DNA from: Nosocomiicoccus ampullae
Lineage (GTDB): Bacteria; Bacillota; Bacilli; Staphylococcales; Salinicoccaceae
DNA length: 64,000 nucleotides
Assembly (NCBI RefSeq): GCF_019357495.1
Contig: NZ_CP079110.1
Span: forward strand, 496,001 to 560,000
Reading direction: 5' to 3'
Shown here: one piece after another, positions 26,501 to 34,435 of the stretch
Position numbering within the stretch: position 1 is the stretch's first letter
Layout of the letters: each line of letters starts with the position of its first letter
Program-made: the position numbers and the translations under genes
Notes under the pieces: generated by a model
Told to the model about the DNA's origin: nothing
Databases searched by the model: none
The model's input: only the letters and a program-made list of their open reading frames with translations

Positions 26501-27086
26501 TGTCAATGAACGCTACACGTTTTTAAAACGTGAAGAAGAAGACTTACTAACGGCACGTGAGACGTTACTTAAAGTCATTAAAGAGATGGATTATGAAGTG
26601 TCTAAACGATTTAAAGAGACGTTTAATGAAGTAAATGAACAATTTAAACAAGTCTTTAAAACGATGTTCGGTGGCGGTGAAGCCGAGCTTCGTTTAACTG
26701 AAGACGGCGACTATTTAAATGCAGGGTTACTTATATATGCCGAACCACCAGGTAAAAAGCTGACGAATATGTCATTATTAAGTGGTGGAGAACGTGCATT
26801 AACTGCGATTAGCTTATTATTTAGTATACTAGAAGTGAGAAGTAGTCCATTCATCATATTAGATGAGGTGGAAGCGGCACTCGACGAAGCGAATGTACTT
26901 AGGTTCTCTCACTATTTAAGAAACTTAACATCATACAGTCAGTGTATCGTCATAACGCACCGCAAAAAAACGATGGAACAAAGCGACAGACTATTTGGAA
27001 TTACGATGCAAGAAAAAGGTGTGTCTGAACTCATTAGTGTCGACTTAAAAACATATAAAGAAAGAGAAATAGAGGGGGAATATTAA
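23541..27086 (+). CDS. smc: Chromosome segregation ATPase Smc
   Basis: The 1181-residue Smc protein condenses and organises the chromosome with ScpA and ScpB. The N-terminal ATPase half has GPNGSGKSNIIDAV (about 32-45). Two long coiled coils flank a hinge (about 500-660, GILGVVIELIQID to NPGGAVSGG). The C-terminal half has the ABC signature LSGGERALTA and Walker B FIILDEVEAALDEANV. The order rnc-smc-ftsY is conserved in Firmicutes. The ATG overlaps the rnc stop. Confidence 0.98.
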   Translation: MVFLKSIEAKGFKSFADKTSIKFNTGITAVVGPNGSGKSNIIDAVRFVLGETSARSFRGSKMEDVIFNGTTERKSQNSAVVELNLDNRKRYLDIDKDDISIKRELFRNGESNYYINNERMKLKDITELFMDSGFGKHAYNIISQGEVDTILNQKPEKRREIIEEVAGVMKYKTRKKESERKLDDTLLNLSRIHDITSELESRVSKLEKESAVAKEYLALVEEMKQSDIEVSVYDIKNLSDTLESLNKKYLNDKRTIEEARNHVNLLDISINNYRDKRERLTIQERENNESYIQLSREQEQIIGKIELSKERHTSRSERHTSLLNEKDNKLQHKKQLETRFKEIETSLKKSEENLEHLNDEIKSVQKSLKSLNTSHDTDVETLKDEYYARMVEKTSLENQLKDHTQREVKDSRKREDLFNRLNEFNDTLKTLEREESQLNETLNTLNTNLTDKRDVFKQLLESLNEKKANANSLNDKYDKATRYISQLSSKRDMYNSMMANYEGYYRGVKAVLKRKNKMPGILGVVIELIQIDELFITALDAALGGQSQSIVTKSESDAKRAISYLKDKNLGFATFLPLDTIQKRDLSEEIKYKLSNTSVNHYILKDLIETEYDALLNHLFNTTIIVDNYDDGSKLSRELNFRGRIVTKSGEIFNPGGAVSGGSRQSGNSALKLRKEKESLDEKIKAYTLETNRLKEENDELTHTIQTLETKLKEEETLGTSLKEEYDETIKQLEKNKNEKSLTTERIALLNNELESIGGVLSYSSLEKEIDEKTKALDALQERITLLSKEKGDIENLEKEYEENRQKLLESRIALESNIRYEKENLKDYNERINNVSLDIKDIDERIELLDSNYESIDIDALNSRLDEISETLEALGKKSRTLKDEIETVTKTSTEDMNLRQVHLETIETLSETLRETHGEKERTESLLSIKLDYLSETYEITFEKASEMYTDLSNIESKRERIHLNKKSIEELGNVNLNAIEEFETVNERYTFLKREEEDLLTARETLLKVIKEMDYEVSKRFKETFNEVNEQFKQVFKTMFGGGEAELRLTEDGDYLNAGLLIYAEPPGKKLTNMSLLSGGERALTAISLLFSILEVRSSPFIILDEVEAALDEANVLRFSHYLRNLTSYSQCIVITHRKKTMEQSDRLFGITMQEKGVSELISVDLKTYKEREIEGEY

Positions 27087-28202
27087 GTGAGTTTATTTGA
27101 TCGTTTAAAAAAGAAATTCTCTGGCCAGACAGATAAAGAAGGATTTGAAGATACACCAGTCACTGAAGAAACGAAAGATGCAGATCTTGATGGTGACGGT
27201 TTAATATCGATTGAAGAATTTGAAGAGTGGGAACAAGAACAAGTCGGTTACAAATTTAAGCAAGGTCTTGAAAAGTCTCGTGAGAAATTCCAAGACCAAA
27301 TTAACCAACTGATGGCGACGTATCGTACAGTTGATGAAGATTTCTTTGAAGCACTTGAAGAAGTACTAATTACTGCAGACGTCGGATTTGAAACAGTGAT
27401 GGAGTTAACAGATGAGTTAAGAGATTATGCAAAACTTAAAAATATCACTGAAACGACAGAACTTCGTGAAGTTATCGTTGAAAAGATGATTGAAATATAC
27501 GAACGTAACGGTGACTTAGACGAAGGTATGAACATGCAAGACGACTTAACGATTATTTTAGTCGTTGGGGTAAATGGTGTCGGTAAAACAACGTCAATTG
27601 GTAAGCTTGCGCACCGTTATAAATCTGAAGGTAAAAATGTCATGTTAGCAGCAGCAGATACGTTTCGTGCTGGTGCAATTAACCAGCTTCAAGTTTGGGG
27701 AGACCGAGTCGATGCTGACGTTATTAAACACCAAGAAGGCTCTGATCCAGCAGCAGTTGTATTTGACGCAGTAAACGCTGCAAAACGTCGAGGTACAGAT
27801 GTTTTAATCGTCGACACAGCTGGACGCCTACAAAATAAAGGTAACTTAATGAAAGAGTTAGAAAAGATGAAACGCGTCATTCAGCGTGTTGATGAAAATG
27901 CGCCACACGAAGTATTACTTGTGTTAGATGCAACGACTGGTCAAAACGCAATGCTTCAAGCAAAATCATTTAACGATGTGACTGAATTAACAGGGATTGT
28001 CTTAACAAAACTCGACGGCACGGCTAAAGGTGGTATCGTACTTGCAATTAAAAACGAACTCGGTATACCAGTTAAATTTGTCGGACTCGGAGAGAAAATT
28101 GATGACCTCGAGATATTTAGTGCAGAAAACTATGTTTACGGACTATTTGCCGATATGATAGATGAATCAGGAGAATCATCAGATGACGAACGAACTGAAT
28201 AA
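27087..28202 (+). CDS. ftsY: Signal recognition particle receptor FtsY, with an EF-hand-like loop
   Basis: FtsY is the membrane-associated GTPase that docks SRP-ribosome complexes at the translocon. The 371-residue protein has an amphipathic start ([10 protein letters not shown]), a short acidic region, then the NG domain with [29 protein letters not shown] and [10 protein letters not shown]. Residues 33-44 ([12 protein letters not shown]) match the 12-residue EF-hand calcium loop at D1, D3, D5, G6, I8 and E12, which I do not know from FtsY proteins. It begins with GTG after AGAGGGGG, and its 3' end overlaps ylxM. Confidence 0.96.
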   Translation: MSLFDRLKKKFSGQTDKEGFEDTPVTEETKDADLDGDGLISIEEFEEWEQEQVGYKFKQGLEKSREKFQDQINQLMATYRTVDEDFFEALEEVLITADVGFETVMELTDELRDYAKLKNITETTELREVIVEKMIEIYERNGDLDEGMNMQDDLTIILVVGVNGVGKTTSIGKLAHRYKSEGKNVMLAAADTFRAGAINQLQVWGDRVDADVIKHQEGSDPAAVVFDAVNAAKRRGTDVLIVDTAGRLQNKGNLMKELEKMKRVIQRVDENAPHEVLLVLDATTGQNAMLQAKSFNDVTELTGIVLTKLDGTAKGGIVLAIKNELGIPVKFVGLGEKIDDLEIFSAENYVYGLFADMIDESGESSDDERTE

Positions 28203-28512
28203 GACACTACGTATGAACTACTTATACGACTTTTATAATGGCTTATTAACAGATAAGCAAAAAGATTATGTTAAACTATATTACTTAATGGATTTACAGT
28301 TTTCTGAAATTGCTGATGAGTTAAACGTAACGCGTCAAGCAGTATACGATAATTTAAAGCGTACGACTGAAGTGTTAGAATCGTATGAAGAAAACTTAGG
28401 TATGTACAAACATTATTTAAAACGCCTAGATTTACTTGAAACATTAAGAGAATCATTAGATGATAAAGACAAAGCATTAGAGATTATAGAAAAACTCGAA
28501 TCACTCGATTAG
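28183..28512 (+). CDS. ylxM: YlxM/p13-like SRP-associated DNA-binding protein
   Basis: This 109-residue helix-turn-helix protein of the UPF0122 family contains [18 protein letters not shown] and [20 protein letters not shown]. The family is encoded beside ffh/ftsY and is thought to modulate the SRP pathway. The ATG at 28183, nine bases after AGGAG and overlapping the ftsY end by 20 bases, fits the length of homologues better than the ATG at 28162. Confidence 0.92.
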   Translation: MTNELNKTLRMNYLYDFYNGLLTDKQKDYVKLYYLMDLQFSEIADELNVTRQAVYDNLKRTTEVLESYEENLGMYKHYLKRLDLLETLRESLDDKDKALEIIEKLESLD

Positions 28513-28523
28513 GAGGAAAAAAC

Positions 28524-29870
28524 GTGGCATTTGAAGGATTAGGTTCAAGACTTCAAAATATCTTAGATGATATTAAAGGTAAAGGTAAAGTCACTGAACA
28601 AGACATAAAAACGATGATGCGTGAAGTACGTTTAGCACTACTTGAAGCGGACGTTAACTTTAAAGTCGTGCGTCAATTCATTAAAGACGTATCAAAACGC
28701 GCAGAAGGTTCTGACGTGATGAAATCATTAACGCCAGGGCAACAAGTCATTAAAATTGTACAAGAAGAATTAACAGAATTAATGGGTGGAGAAAACGCTA
28801 AAATTAATTTAGCGAAAAAGCCACCAACAGTCATTATGATGGTTGGTTTACAAGGGGCAGGTAAAACAACAACAGCAGGTAAGCTTGCATTACTTTTACG
28901 TAAACAACATAACAAAAAACCATTACTCGTTGCTGGTGACATCTACCGCCCAGCTGCGATTGACCAATTAGAAACAATCGGTCGCCAATTAGACATTCCA
29001 GTCTATTCAATGGGCGATAAAGAAAAAGTTGAAACGATCGTAGAAAACGCAATGAACTACGCTAAAGACGAACATCTCGACACAGTCATCATCGATACAG
29101 CGGGTCGTCTTCACATTGACGAAGCATTAATGGAAGAGTTAAAAAACGTTAAAGAAATATCAAATCCAGACGAAATTATGCTCGTTGTTGACTCAATGAC
29201 CGGTCAAGACGCAGTAAACGTCGCAGAATCATTTAACGATTTATTAGATATTACAGGAGTTACATTAACTAAATTAGATGGTGACACACGTGGGGGTGCG
29301 GCACTTTCAATTCGTAGTGTCACTGAAAAACCGATTAAATTTATCGGGGTTTCAGAAAAATTAGATGGCTTAGAACCATTCCATCCTGAGCGTATGGCGA
29401 GCAGAATTCTCGGAATGGGAGACATTTTATCAATCATCGACCGCGCGCAAGCAAACGTCGATATGGAAGAACAAGAAAAGCTTGAACAAAAATTAAAAGA
29501 AAACTCATTTACGTTAGACGACTTTTTAGACCAAATGGATCAGGTGAAAAGTATGGGACCACTGGATGAGTTAATTAAAATGCTTCCAGGTGCAAATAAA
29601 ATTAAAGGTCTCGATAAAGTTAAAATGAGCGGTAAAGAAATCGATCACGTCCAAGCAATCATTCGCTCGATGACGATGGAAGAACGTGAAAATCCTGAGA
29701 AACTAAACATTTCAAGAAAGCGTCGTATCGCAAAAGGATCTGGACGTTCACTTCAAGAAGTGAACCGTTTATTAAAACAATTTAACGAAATGAAAAAGAT
29801 GATGAAACAATTTACAAACCAAAAAGGTAAGCGTAAAAACCCATTTAGCGGTATGGGACTACCTTTTTAA
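28524..29870 (+). CDS. ffh: Signal recognition particle protein Ffh
   Basis: Ffh binds signal sequences and 4.5S/6S RNA. The 448-residue protein has an N domain (about 1-90), a GTPase G domain with GLQGAGKTTTAGKLA (about 107-121), DIYRPAA, DTAGRLH and TKLDGDTRGG, and a methionine-rich M domain (about 300-448) that ends with a basic tail. It starts with GTG after AGGAGG. It forms an operon with ylxM and ftsY. Confidence 0.98.
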   Translation: MAFEGLGSRLQNILDDIKGKGKVTEQDIKTMMREVRLALLEADVNFKVVRQFIKDVSKRAEGSDVMKSLTPGQQVIKIVQEELTELMGGENAKINLAKKPPTVIMMVGLQGAGKTTTAGKLALLLRKQHNKKPLLVAGDIYRPAAIDQLETIGRQLDIPVYSMGDKEKVETIVENAMNYAKDEHLDTVIIDTAGRLHIDEALMEELKNVKEISNPDEIMLVVDSMTGQDAVNVAESFNDLLDITGVTLTKLDGDTRGGAALSIRSVTEKPIKFIGVSEKLDGLEPFHPERMASRILGMGDILSIIDRAQANVDMEEQEKLEQKLKENSFTLDDFLDQMDQVKSMGPLDELIKMLPGANKIKGLDKVKMSGKEIDHVQAIIRSMTMEERENPEKLNISRKRRIAKGSGRSLQEVNRLLKQFNEMKKMMKQFTNQKGKRKNPFSGMGLPF

Positions 29871-29889
29871 ATTGGTAAAGGAAAACCTC

Positions 29890-29918
29890 TTTACAACTGT
29901 AAAATCATCTGTTATTAT
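29890..29918 (+). promoter_or_regulatory. Predicted promoter of rpsP-khpA
   Basis: TTTACA (29890-29895) and TATTAT (29913-29918) are 17 bases apart; an overlapping TATAAT at 29916 would give 20. The -35 lies in the right arm of a small hairpin (GTAAAG 29875-29880 with CTTTAC 29889-29894) that has no T tract. Confidence 0.6.
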
Positions 29919-29954
29919 AATATAAGTAATTTTGAACATGAGAGGTGTATATAA

Positions 29955-30227
29955 ATGGCAACAAAAATCAGATTAACTCGTATGGGTTCTAAAAGAAATC
30001 CTTTCTACAGAATCGTAGTTGCGGATTCAAGAGTAAAAAGAGATGGTCGTATTATCGAACAACTTGGTTACTTTGACCCATTAAAAGAAGAAGATAACGT
30101 CAAATTAGACGATGAAAAAGCATTAGAATGGATGTTAACAGGTGCAAAACCTTCTGACACTGTTCGTTCTATCTTTAGTAAGCGTGGTTTAATGGAAAAA
30201 CTACACAACGCTAAACAAGGTAAATAA
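29955..30227 (+). CDS. rpsP: 30S ribosomal protein S16
   Basis: This 90-residue S16 protein starts [20 protein letters not shown] and contains [12 protein letters not shown] and IEQLGYFDP, all conserved. A GAGGTG Shine-Dalgarno precedes the ATG. It leads the rpsP-khpA transcript before the terminator at 30458. Confidence 0.98.
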   Translation: MATKIRLTRMGSKRNPFYRIVVADSRVKRDGRIIEQLGYFDPLKEEDNVKLDDEKALEWMLTGAKPSDTVRSIFSKRGLMEKLHNAKQGK

Positions 30228-30229
30228 TA

Positions 30230-30457
30230 ATGAAACAACTACTACAAACGATTTTACAACCTATCGTCCGTCATCCTGAAAGTCTTACAATTACTGAGAC
30301 GACTGAAGATAGAAAAGTGGTTTATACTGTCAACGCACATGAAGATGATGTTGGCAGAATCATTGGCAAAGGCGGTCGTGCCATCAAAGCGGTGCGCACG
30401 ATTATGACTGCAGCTAATGATGACCCGTCAGTAAGAGTGTTTGTTGACGTAGAATAA
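30230..30457 (+). CDS. khpA: KH-domain RNA-binding protein KhpA (YlqC)
   Basis: This 75-residue single KH-domain protein has the GxxG loop in RIIGKGGRAIKAVRTIM. In other Firmicutes KhpA pairs with KhpB and affects cell elongation and mRNA control. It starts two bases after the rpsP stop, and a terminator overlaps its end. Confidence 0.94.
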   Translation: MKQLLQTILQPIVRHPESLTITETTEDRKVVYTVNAHEDDVGRIIGKGGRAIKAVRTIMTAANDDPSVRVFVDVE

Positions 30458-30487
30458 AACACATCCGACTCGGGTGTGTTTTTTTAT
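30458..30487 (+). terminator. Rho-independent terminator after khpA
   Basis: AACACATCCG (30458-30467) pairs with CGGGTGTGTT (30471-30480) around a 3-nt loop, with one G-T wobble, and runs into T9. Confidence 0.9.
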
Positions 30488-30503
30488 TCAGAAAGGATTA
30501 ACT

Positions 30504-30995
30504 ATGATAGATATCGGAACTTTAGTAAATTTTCACGGTGTGCGTGGAGAAGTAAAAGTGTTAAGTAGCAGTGACTTCGCATTCGAACGCTTTTCAAAAG
30601 GCCAAACAGTCACAATTAAAAATGAAACGTATACGATTACGAATTATCGTAAACATAAAAATTTCCATTTATTAACGTTTGAAGGTATTAGTAACATTAA
30701 TGAAGTTGAACATTTAAAAGGTGAAACAGTGTACCAAGCGTTTGACGCAGTAGACATGGAATTACCTGAAGGACAGTATCATTTTAATGATATTATCGGT
30801 TGTGAAGTAGTGAATTTAAATACAAATGAAGTACTCGGTACTATATCAACAATCCTTCCAACAGGGAGTAAGGACGTCTTTGTTATTGGTGATTATAAAT
30901 ATATGATTCCAAATGCTGAAGACATTGTAAAATCGATTGATGTTGAAAATAAAACAATTGAAATCGAACCAATAGAAGGACTGTTAGATCTATGA
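30504..30995 (+). CDS. rimM: 16S rRNA processing protein RimM
   Basis: RimM assists maturation of the 30S head with S19. The 163-residue protein starts [19 protein letters not shown] (N-terminal RimM domain) and has a C-terminal PRC-barrel-like part ([22 protein letters not shown]). The ATG at 30504, seven bases after AAAGGA, is chosen over an earlier GTG that lies in the terminator. It overlaps trmD as ATGA. Confidence 0.95.
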   Translation: MIDIGTLVNFHGVRGEVKVLSSSDFAFERFSKGQTVTIKNETYTITNYRKHKNFHLLTFEGISNINEVEHLKGETVYQAFDAVDMELPEGQYHFNDIIGCEVVNLNTNEVLGTISTILPTGSKDVFVIGDYKYMIPNAEDIVKSIDVENKTIEIEPIEGLLDL

Positions 30996-31666
30996 ATATA
31001 TACTATTTAACACTATTTCCAGAAATGTATGAAGGTATATTAAGTTCATCTATTTTAAAACGCGCGGAAGACAAGGGACTCGTCAACTATCAGACGTTAA
31101 ACTTTAGAGAATATGCGAATAATAAGCACAATCAAGTCGATGATTATCCATACGGCGGAGGTGCTGGAATGGTATTAAAACCTGAACCAGTATACCGAGC
31201 GATGGATGAAATAGATTTAGACAATGCACGTGTTTTACTTATGTGTCCATCTGGACGCCGGTTCGATCAAACGTTCGCAGAAGAACTATCTACTGAAGAA
31301 AATATTGTATTTATAAACGGTCACTACGAAGGCTATGACGAGCGTATTCGAAAACTTGCGACCGATGAAGTTTCAATTGGAGATTACGTATTAACAGGTG
31401 GAGAAATTGCGTCGATGGCAATGACAGATGCGATTGTACGACTCATCCCTGGTGTAATACAAAAAGAAAGTCACGAAAACGACAGCTTTTCTACTGGAAT
31501 GCTCGAACATCCACATTACACGAGACCAAGAGAATATAGAGGTATGAAAGTACCAGACGTATTACTTAGTGGAGATCATAAAAAGATTGAAGAGTGGCGC
31601 TACGAAGAATCGTTAAAACGCACGCGAGAACGTCGCCCAGATTTATTAGAAGAAAACGAAAAATAA
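30992..31666 (+). CDS. trmD: tRNA (guanine-37-N1)-methyltransferase TrmD
   Basis: TrmD methylates G37 next to the anticodon. The 224-residue SPOUT enzyme has [13 protein letters not shown], the SAM trefoil-knot region [12 protein letters not shown] and [14 protein letters not shown], and the C-terminal substrate region ([18 protein letters not shown]). It is slightly shorter than the usual 240-250 residues at the C-terminus. It is coupled to rimM by a four-base overlap. Confidence 0.96.
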   Translation: MNIYYLTLFPEMYEGILSSSILKRAEDKGLVNYQTLNFREYANNKHNQVDDYPYGGGAGMVLKPEPVYRAMDEIDLDNARVLLMCPSGRRFDQTFAEELSTEENIVFINGHYEGYDERIRKLATDEVSIGDYVLTGGEIASMAMTDAIVRLIPGVIQKESHENDSFSTGMLEHPHYTRPREYRGMKVPDVLLSGDHKKIEEWRYEESLKRTRERRPDLLEENEK

Positions 31667-31667
31667 G

Positions 31668-31696
31668 TTGAATACAATCACTGATTATGCTAAAAT
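31668..31696 (+). promoter_or_regulatory. Predicted promoter of rplS
   Basis: TTGAAT (31668-31673) and TAAAAT (31691-31696) are 17 bases apart, with an extended -10 TGC directly before the hexamer. It gives rplS its own transcript with an 80-base leader. Confidence 0.75.
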
Positions 31697-31702
31697 AAAT
31701 AG

Positions 31703-31780
31703 GTCTATGAGGACGAAAATCACAACCATCCGCTGTATAGTTGCTATATAAGATAGTTGGTAGGAAGAGGAGAATTTAAT
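31703..31780 (+). promoter_or_regulatory. Probable L19 autoregulatory mRNA leader
   Basis: The leader between the rplS promoter and start codon contains short complementary segments such as TATAGTTGCTATA (31736-31748). Its position and length match the L19 leader described in Bacilli, in which the protein represses its own translation. The structure was judged by eye only. Confidence 0.5.
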
Positions 31781-32134
31781 ATGTCACAACAATTATTACA
31801 AGACATTACAAAATCACAATTAAAAACTGATCTACCAGAGTTTAACACTGGTGACACAGTAAGAGTACACGTACGTATCACTGAAGGTGAACGTGAAAGA
31901 ATCCAGGTGTTCGAAGGTGTAGTAATTCGTCGCCGTGGTGGAGGAATTTCTGAAACATTCACAGTAAGAAAAATTTCTTACGGTGTTGGAGTAGAAAGAA
32001 CATTCCCAGTTCACACACCAAAAATCGATAAAATCGAAGTGACTCGTAAAGGTAGCGTACGTCGTGCGAAATTATACTACTTACGTAGCTTACGTGGTAG
32101 AGCTGCACGTATTAAAGAAAAACGTGAAAACTAA
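31781..32134 (+). CDS. rplS: 50S ribosomal protein L19
   Basis: This 117-residue L19 starts [19 protein letters not shown] and contains [39 protein letters not shown] and [17 protein letters not shown]. The ATG at 31781 lies seven bases after AGAGGAGA; an earlier in-frame ATG inside the leader is rejected. A strong terminator follows. Confidence 0.98.
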   Translation: MSQQLLQDITKSQLKTDLPEFNTGDTVRVHVRITEGERERIQVFEGVVIRRRGGGISETFTVRKISYGVGVERTFPVHTPKIDKIEVTRKGSVRRAKLYYLRSLRGRAARIKEKREN

Positions 32135-32144
32135 TTCTCGTTAT

Positions 32145-32180
32145 AAAAGCACTGAAGATAATTTCTTCAGTGCTTTTTTT
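32145..32180 (+). terminator. Rho-independent terminator after rplS
   Basis: AAAAGCACTGAAG (32145-32157) pairs perfectly with CTTCAGTGCTTTT (32165-32177) and runs into T8. It marks the end of the conserved housekeeping block. Confidence 0.93.
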
Positions 32181-32191
32181 ATAACAAATAA

Positions 32192-33415
32192 TTATTTATT
32201 AATTAAATTTAAAACATATTGTAGATCTAAATCATGCTCTATTTGTTCAGGAGTCCATGGAATATAAATATCTGGAACAACACCTGTTTGATTGTAATGA
32301 TATTTTTCATGCATTTTTGATATTGAGTAATCAAACTCATAATTATCAAAATGTACTGTTATTACATTAAAATAATCCATAATCCCCATCGTTGGTCGGC
32401 CGACTACAGTAACTTTCGAAGACTTTTTTACATTTGATACAAAGGTTTCTCCTGAACTTCCACAAAATACATCGGATAAAACATAGATGTTTTTAGGTTT
32501 ATTTTTTCCACAAATCATATGATCAGTATCTTCTGGTACTAGTGTCATACCTTTATCATAATTTTTTTCAACCATTTTTATTTCTTCTTGAATTAACCGT
32601 TCTGTGCTTTCATCTAAATTTTGTTTCAAATATTCTTTTAATTCTTCTAACCATAGGTCGCAATTCCTTTTTGTATAGTTAGTATACATAGTTTCATCAT
32701 CTTCAAATAAATCTTGAAACGAAATATTTTTATCGAAAATATAATCGAGAAGAGGGAAGTAGAATGTATCATTACCTCCATGATTGATTCTTACATCGAT
32801 AATTAAATTACTTGATTGAGTGATTTCTAAGCTATGTTCTTGCAAAAGTTTTTGTATTGGTTCAGCATCAGCAAAGCTCTCAATCTTTAAATAAGTTGTT
32901 TTTGCATCTATCTGTTTAAAAGTAAAAGTAGGGATATAAGACTCCCATTCATAATTCTTTAGATGAAAAATAAGTTCGTCATTATCTCTAACTAATAAAA
33001 TTTTATCAGCATTTTGTAACCCTACATTCCAATATTGCCTCTCGTGAATATGATCTTCTAATAATTTTAAGTGTTTATTTGCAAATTCATTTATTGTTAG
33101 GTCGTCGATTTTAATGATTTTATCACCTAACTTAAAACGTGAGTCCTTTGTAACTTCTGTTACATATAATGAATTTTCATAGCGTCTAACTTTAAAACCT
33201 CTATTAGTCGTGGCTGCATCAGATTTATTGAAATAAAGATGACCATCATTAAAGTCTAATAAATAGGATTGAACTGTTTTGACAAATTCTTCATCTGTCA
33301 TTTCATTCGTAATATGATATTTTTCAGGTTGATTAAGGTGTTTCTTAGCAGAGTAACCGGCATAATCATTATTTAAAATTTCTACTATCTCATTAAAGAT
33401 ATTTATTTTGTTCAA
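32192..33415 (-). CDS. S41-family (C-terminal-processing/tricorn-like) peptidase
   Basis: This 407-residue protein has features of S41 serine peptidases: DFNDGHLYF near residue 54, a short PDZ-like stretch (FKLGDKIIKIDDLTI), LIIDVRINHGGND, the nucleophile motif FCGSSGETF near residue 325 and the late TGVVPDIYIPW. No signal peptide or membrane helix is seen, so it is probably cytoplasmic; its substrate is unknown. The assigned start is TTG with a weak ribosome site; the frame stays open 69 bases upstream to 33484 with coding-like sequence but no ATG, GTG or TTG, so the true N-terminus is uncertain. Its base composition is more AT-rich than the ribosomal genes before it. Confidence 0.8.
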   Translation of the reverse strand: MNKINIFNEIVEILNNDYAGYSAKKHLNQPEKYHITNEMTDEEFVKTVQSYLLDFNDGHLYFNKSDAATTNRGFKVRRYENSLYVTEVTKDSRFKLGDKIIKIDDLTINEFANKHLKLLEDHIHERQYWNVGLQNADKILLVRDNDELIFHLKNYEWESYIPTFTFKQIDAKTTYLKIESFADAEPIQKLLQEHSLEITQSSNLIIDVRINHGGNDTFYFPLLDYIFDKNISFQDLFEDDETMYTNYTKRNCDLWLEELKEYLKQNLDESTERLIQEEIKMVEKNYDKGMTLVPEDTDHMICGKNKPKNIYVLSDVFCGSSGETFVSNVKKSSKVTVVGRPTMGIMDYFNVITVHFDNYEFDYSISKMHEKYHYNQTGVVPDIYIPWTPEQIEHDLDLQYVLNLINK

Positions 33416-33774
33416 AGAATCATTCCATTCATTTAAATTTGTTGTATCAATAAAAATGGGAAACTTTTGTAGTACTGTTTGAAGTTAGAAATAATATTAT
33501 TGGATATTTTTGTAAATATACATTTAAAATTCATTAAATTAATATTAACATAAAAATAACTGAAAATTCAGAAGTCAATTCATTTAAATTATTTTAACTT
33601 TTAAGTACATTAGTTCATTATCTTTATTAATTAATAGAACAATATGATTTATGAAATAGAAAATTTTCGAAGAAGAATGATAAGATATTAATTAAATATA
33701 TAAAAGAAATTGATTAATATTTTAACCAGTACCTTAACATCTATGGTATACGTATTATTATTCGGAGGTCTATT
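33416..33774. other. AT-rich divergent intergenic region, no gene seen
   Basis: This very AT-rich stretch separates the S41 peptidase (- strand) from the cupin gene (+ strand). It must hold both promoters. TATAC-like elements near 33747-33758 could be the -10 of the cupin gene, but no convincing -35 was found. No ORF with a ribosome site, no repeat and no terminator is seen. Confidence 0.5.
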
Positions 33775-34257
33775 ATGAAAAACAGTCAATATTGGATTGA
33801 ACATTTAAAACTAGAACGTCATGTTGAGGGCGGTTATTATAGACAAGTGTTAAAGTCAGAAGATCGCCACGATAATCGCGCACTTTACACGAGTATTTAC
33901 TTTCTTTTAGAGCACGGAAATCCTTCTCACTTACATCAGTTAACAGCAGACGAAGTATGGTATTATCACGCTGGACATTCTCTTACCATTCATACAATTT
34001 CTAAAAGTGGAGAATACGAAGCAATTAAACTTGGAACAGATGTCGAAAATGGTGAAGTACTACAAGCACTCGTTCCTAAAGGGACAATTTTTGGATCATC
34101 AGTTGAAAATGAAGGAGAGTATGCGCTCGTCAGTTGTATGGTCGCACCTGGATTTGAGTTCGATGATTTTAAACTATTCACTCAAGATGAACTCATGAAG
34201 CAATTTCCACAACATGAAGAGATTATTAAAAAATATGCATTAAAAGAAGAAATATAG
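33775..34257 (+). CDS. Cupin_5 (DUF985) family protein
   Basis: This 160-residue single-domain cupin starts with IEHLKLERHVEGGYYRQ and contains SIYFLLEHG, SHLHQLTADEVWYYHAG and LVSCMVAPGFEFDDF, the pattern of the DUF985/cupin_5 family (yeast YML079-like). The His and Glu residues of HLHQLTADE could bind metal or a small ligand; no reaction is assigned to the family. CGGAGG lies before the ATG. It is monocistronic, with a terminator downstream. Confidence 0.88.
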   Translation: MKNSQYWIEHLKLERHVEGGYYRQVLKSEDRHDNRALYTSIYFLLEHGNPSHLHQLTADEVWYYHAGHSLTIHTISKSGEYEAIKLGTDVENGEVLQALVPKGTIFGSSVENEGEYALVSCMVAPGFEFDDFKLFTQDELMKQFPQHEEIIKKYALKEEI

Positions 34258-34281
34258 ATATAACAAAATACATGATAATTG

Positions 34282-34316
34282 TTGAGAATCCAGTTTTATA
34301 GGGTTCTCAATTTTTT
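34282..34316 (+). terminator. Rho-independent terminator after the cupin gene
   Basis: TTGAGAATCC (34282-34291) pairs with GGGTTCTCAA (34301-34310), with one T-G wobble, followed by T6. Confidence 0.88.
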
Positions 34317-34347
34317 AATCTTTTTTATCACCAAAAACTTTTGTAAG

Positions 34348-34383
34348 TCATGTATACTTATACATGAATGGGTAAATTACCCA
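34348..34383 (+). promoter_or_regulatory. Two adjacent palindromes in the ppdK promoter region
   Basis: TCATGTATA and TATACATGA form a perfect 9-bp inverted repeat with a 2-nt spacer (34348-34367). Two bases later TGGGTAAATTACCCA (34369-34383) is a perfect 7-bp inverted repeat around one A. They lie 53-88 bases before the ppdK ATG. The tight spacing suggests dimeric repressor sites; a gluconeogenic regulator such as CcpN is one possibility, but this is inference. I could not place a clean -35/-10 pair. Confidence 0.6.
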
Positions 34384-34435
34384 CTCAATACAACTGCATA
34401 TAAAGTAATCTAACATTAACTAAGAGGTGGCTTAC

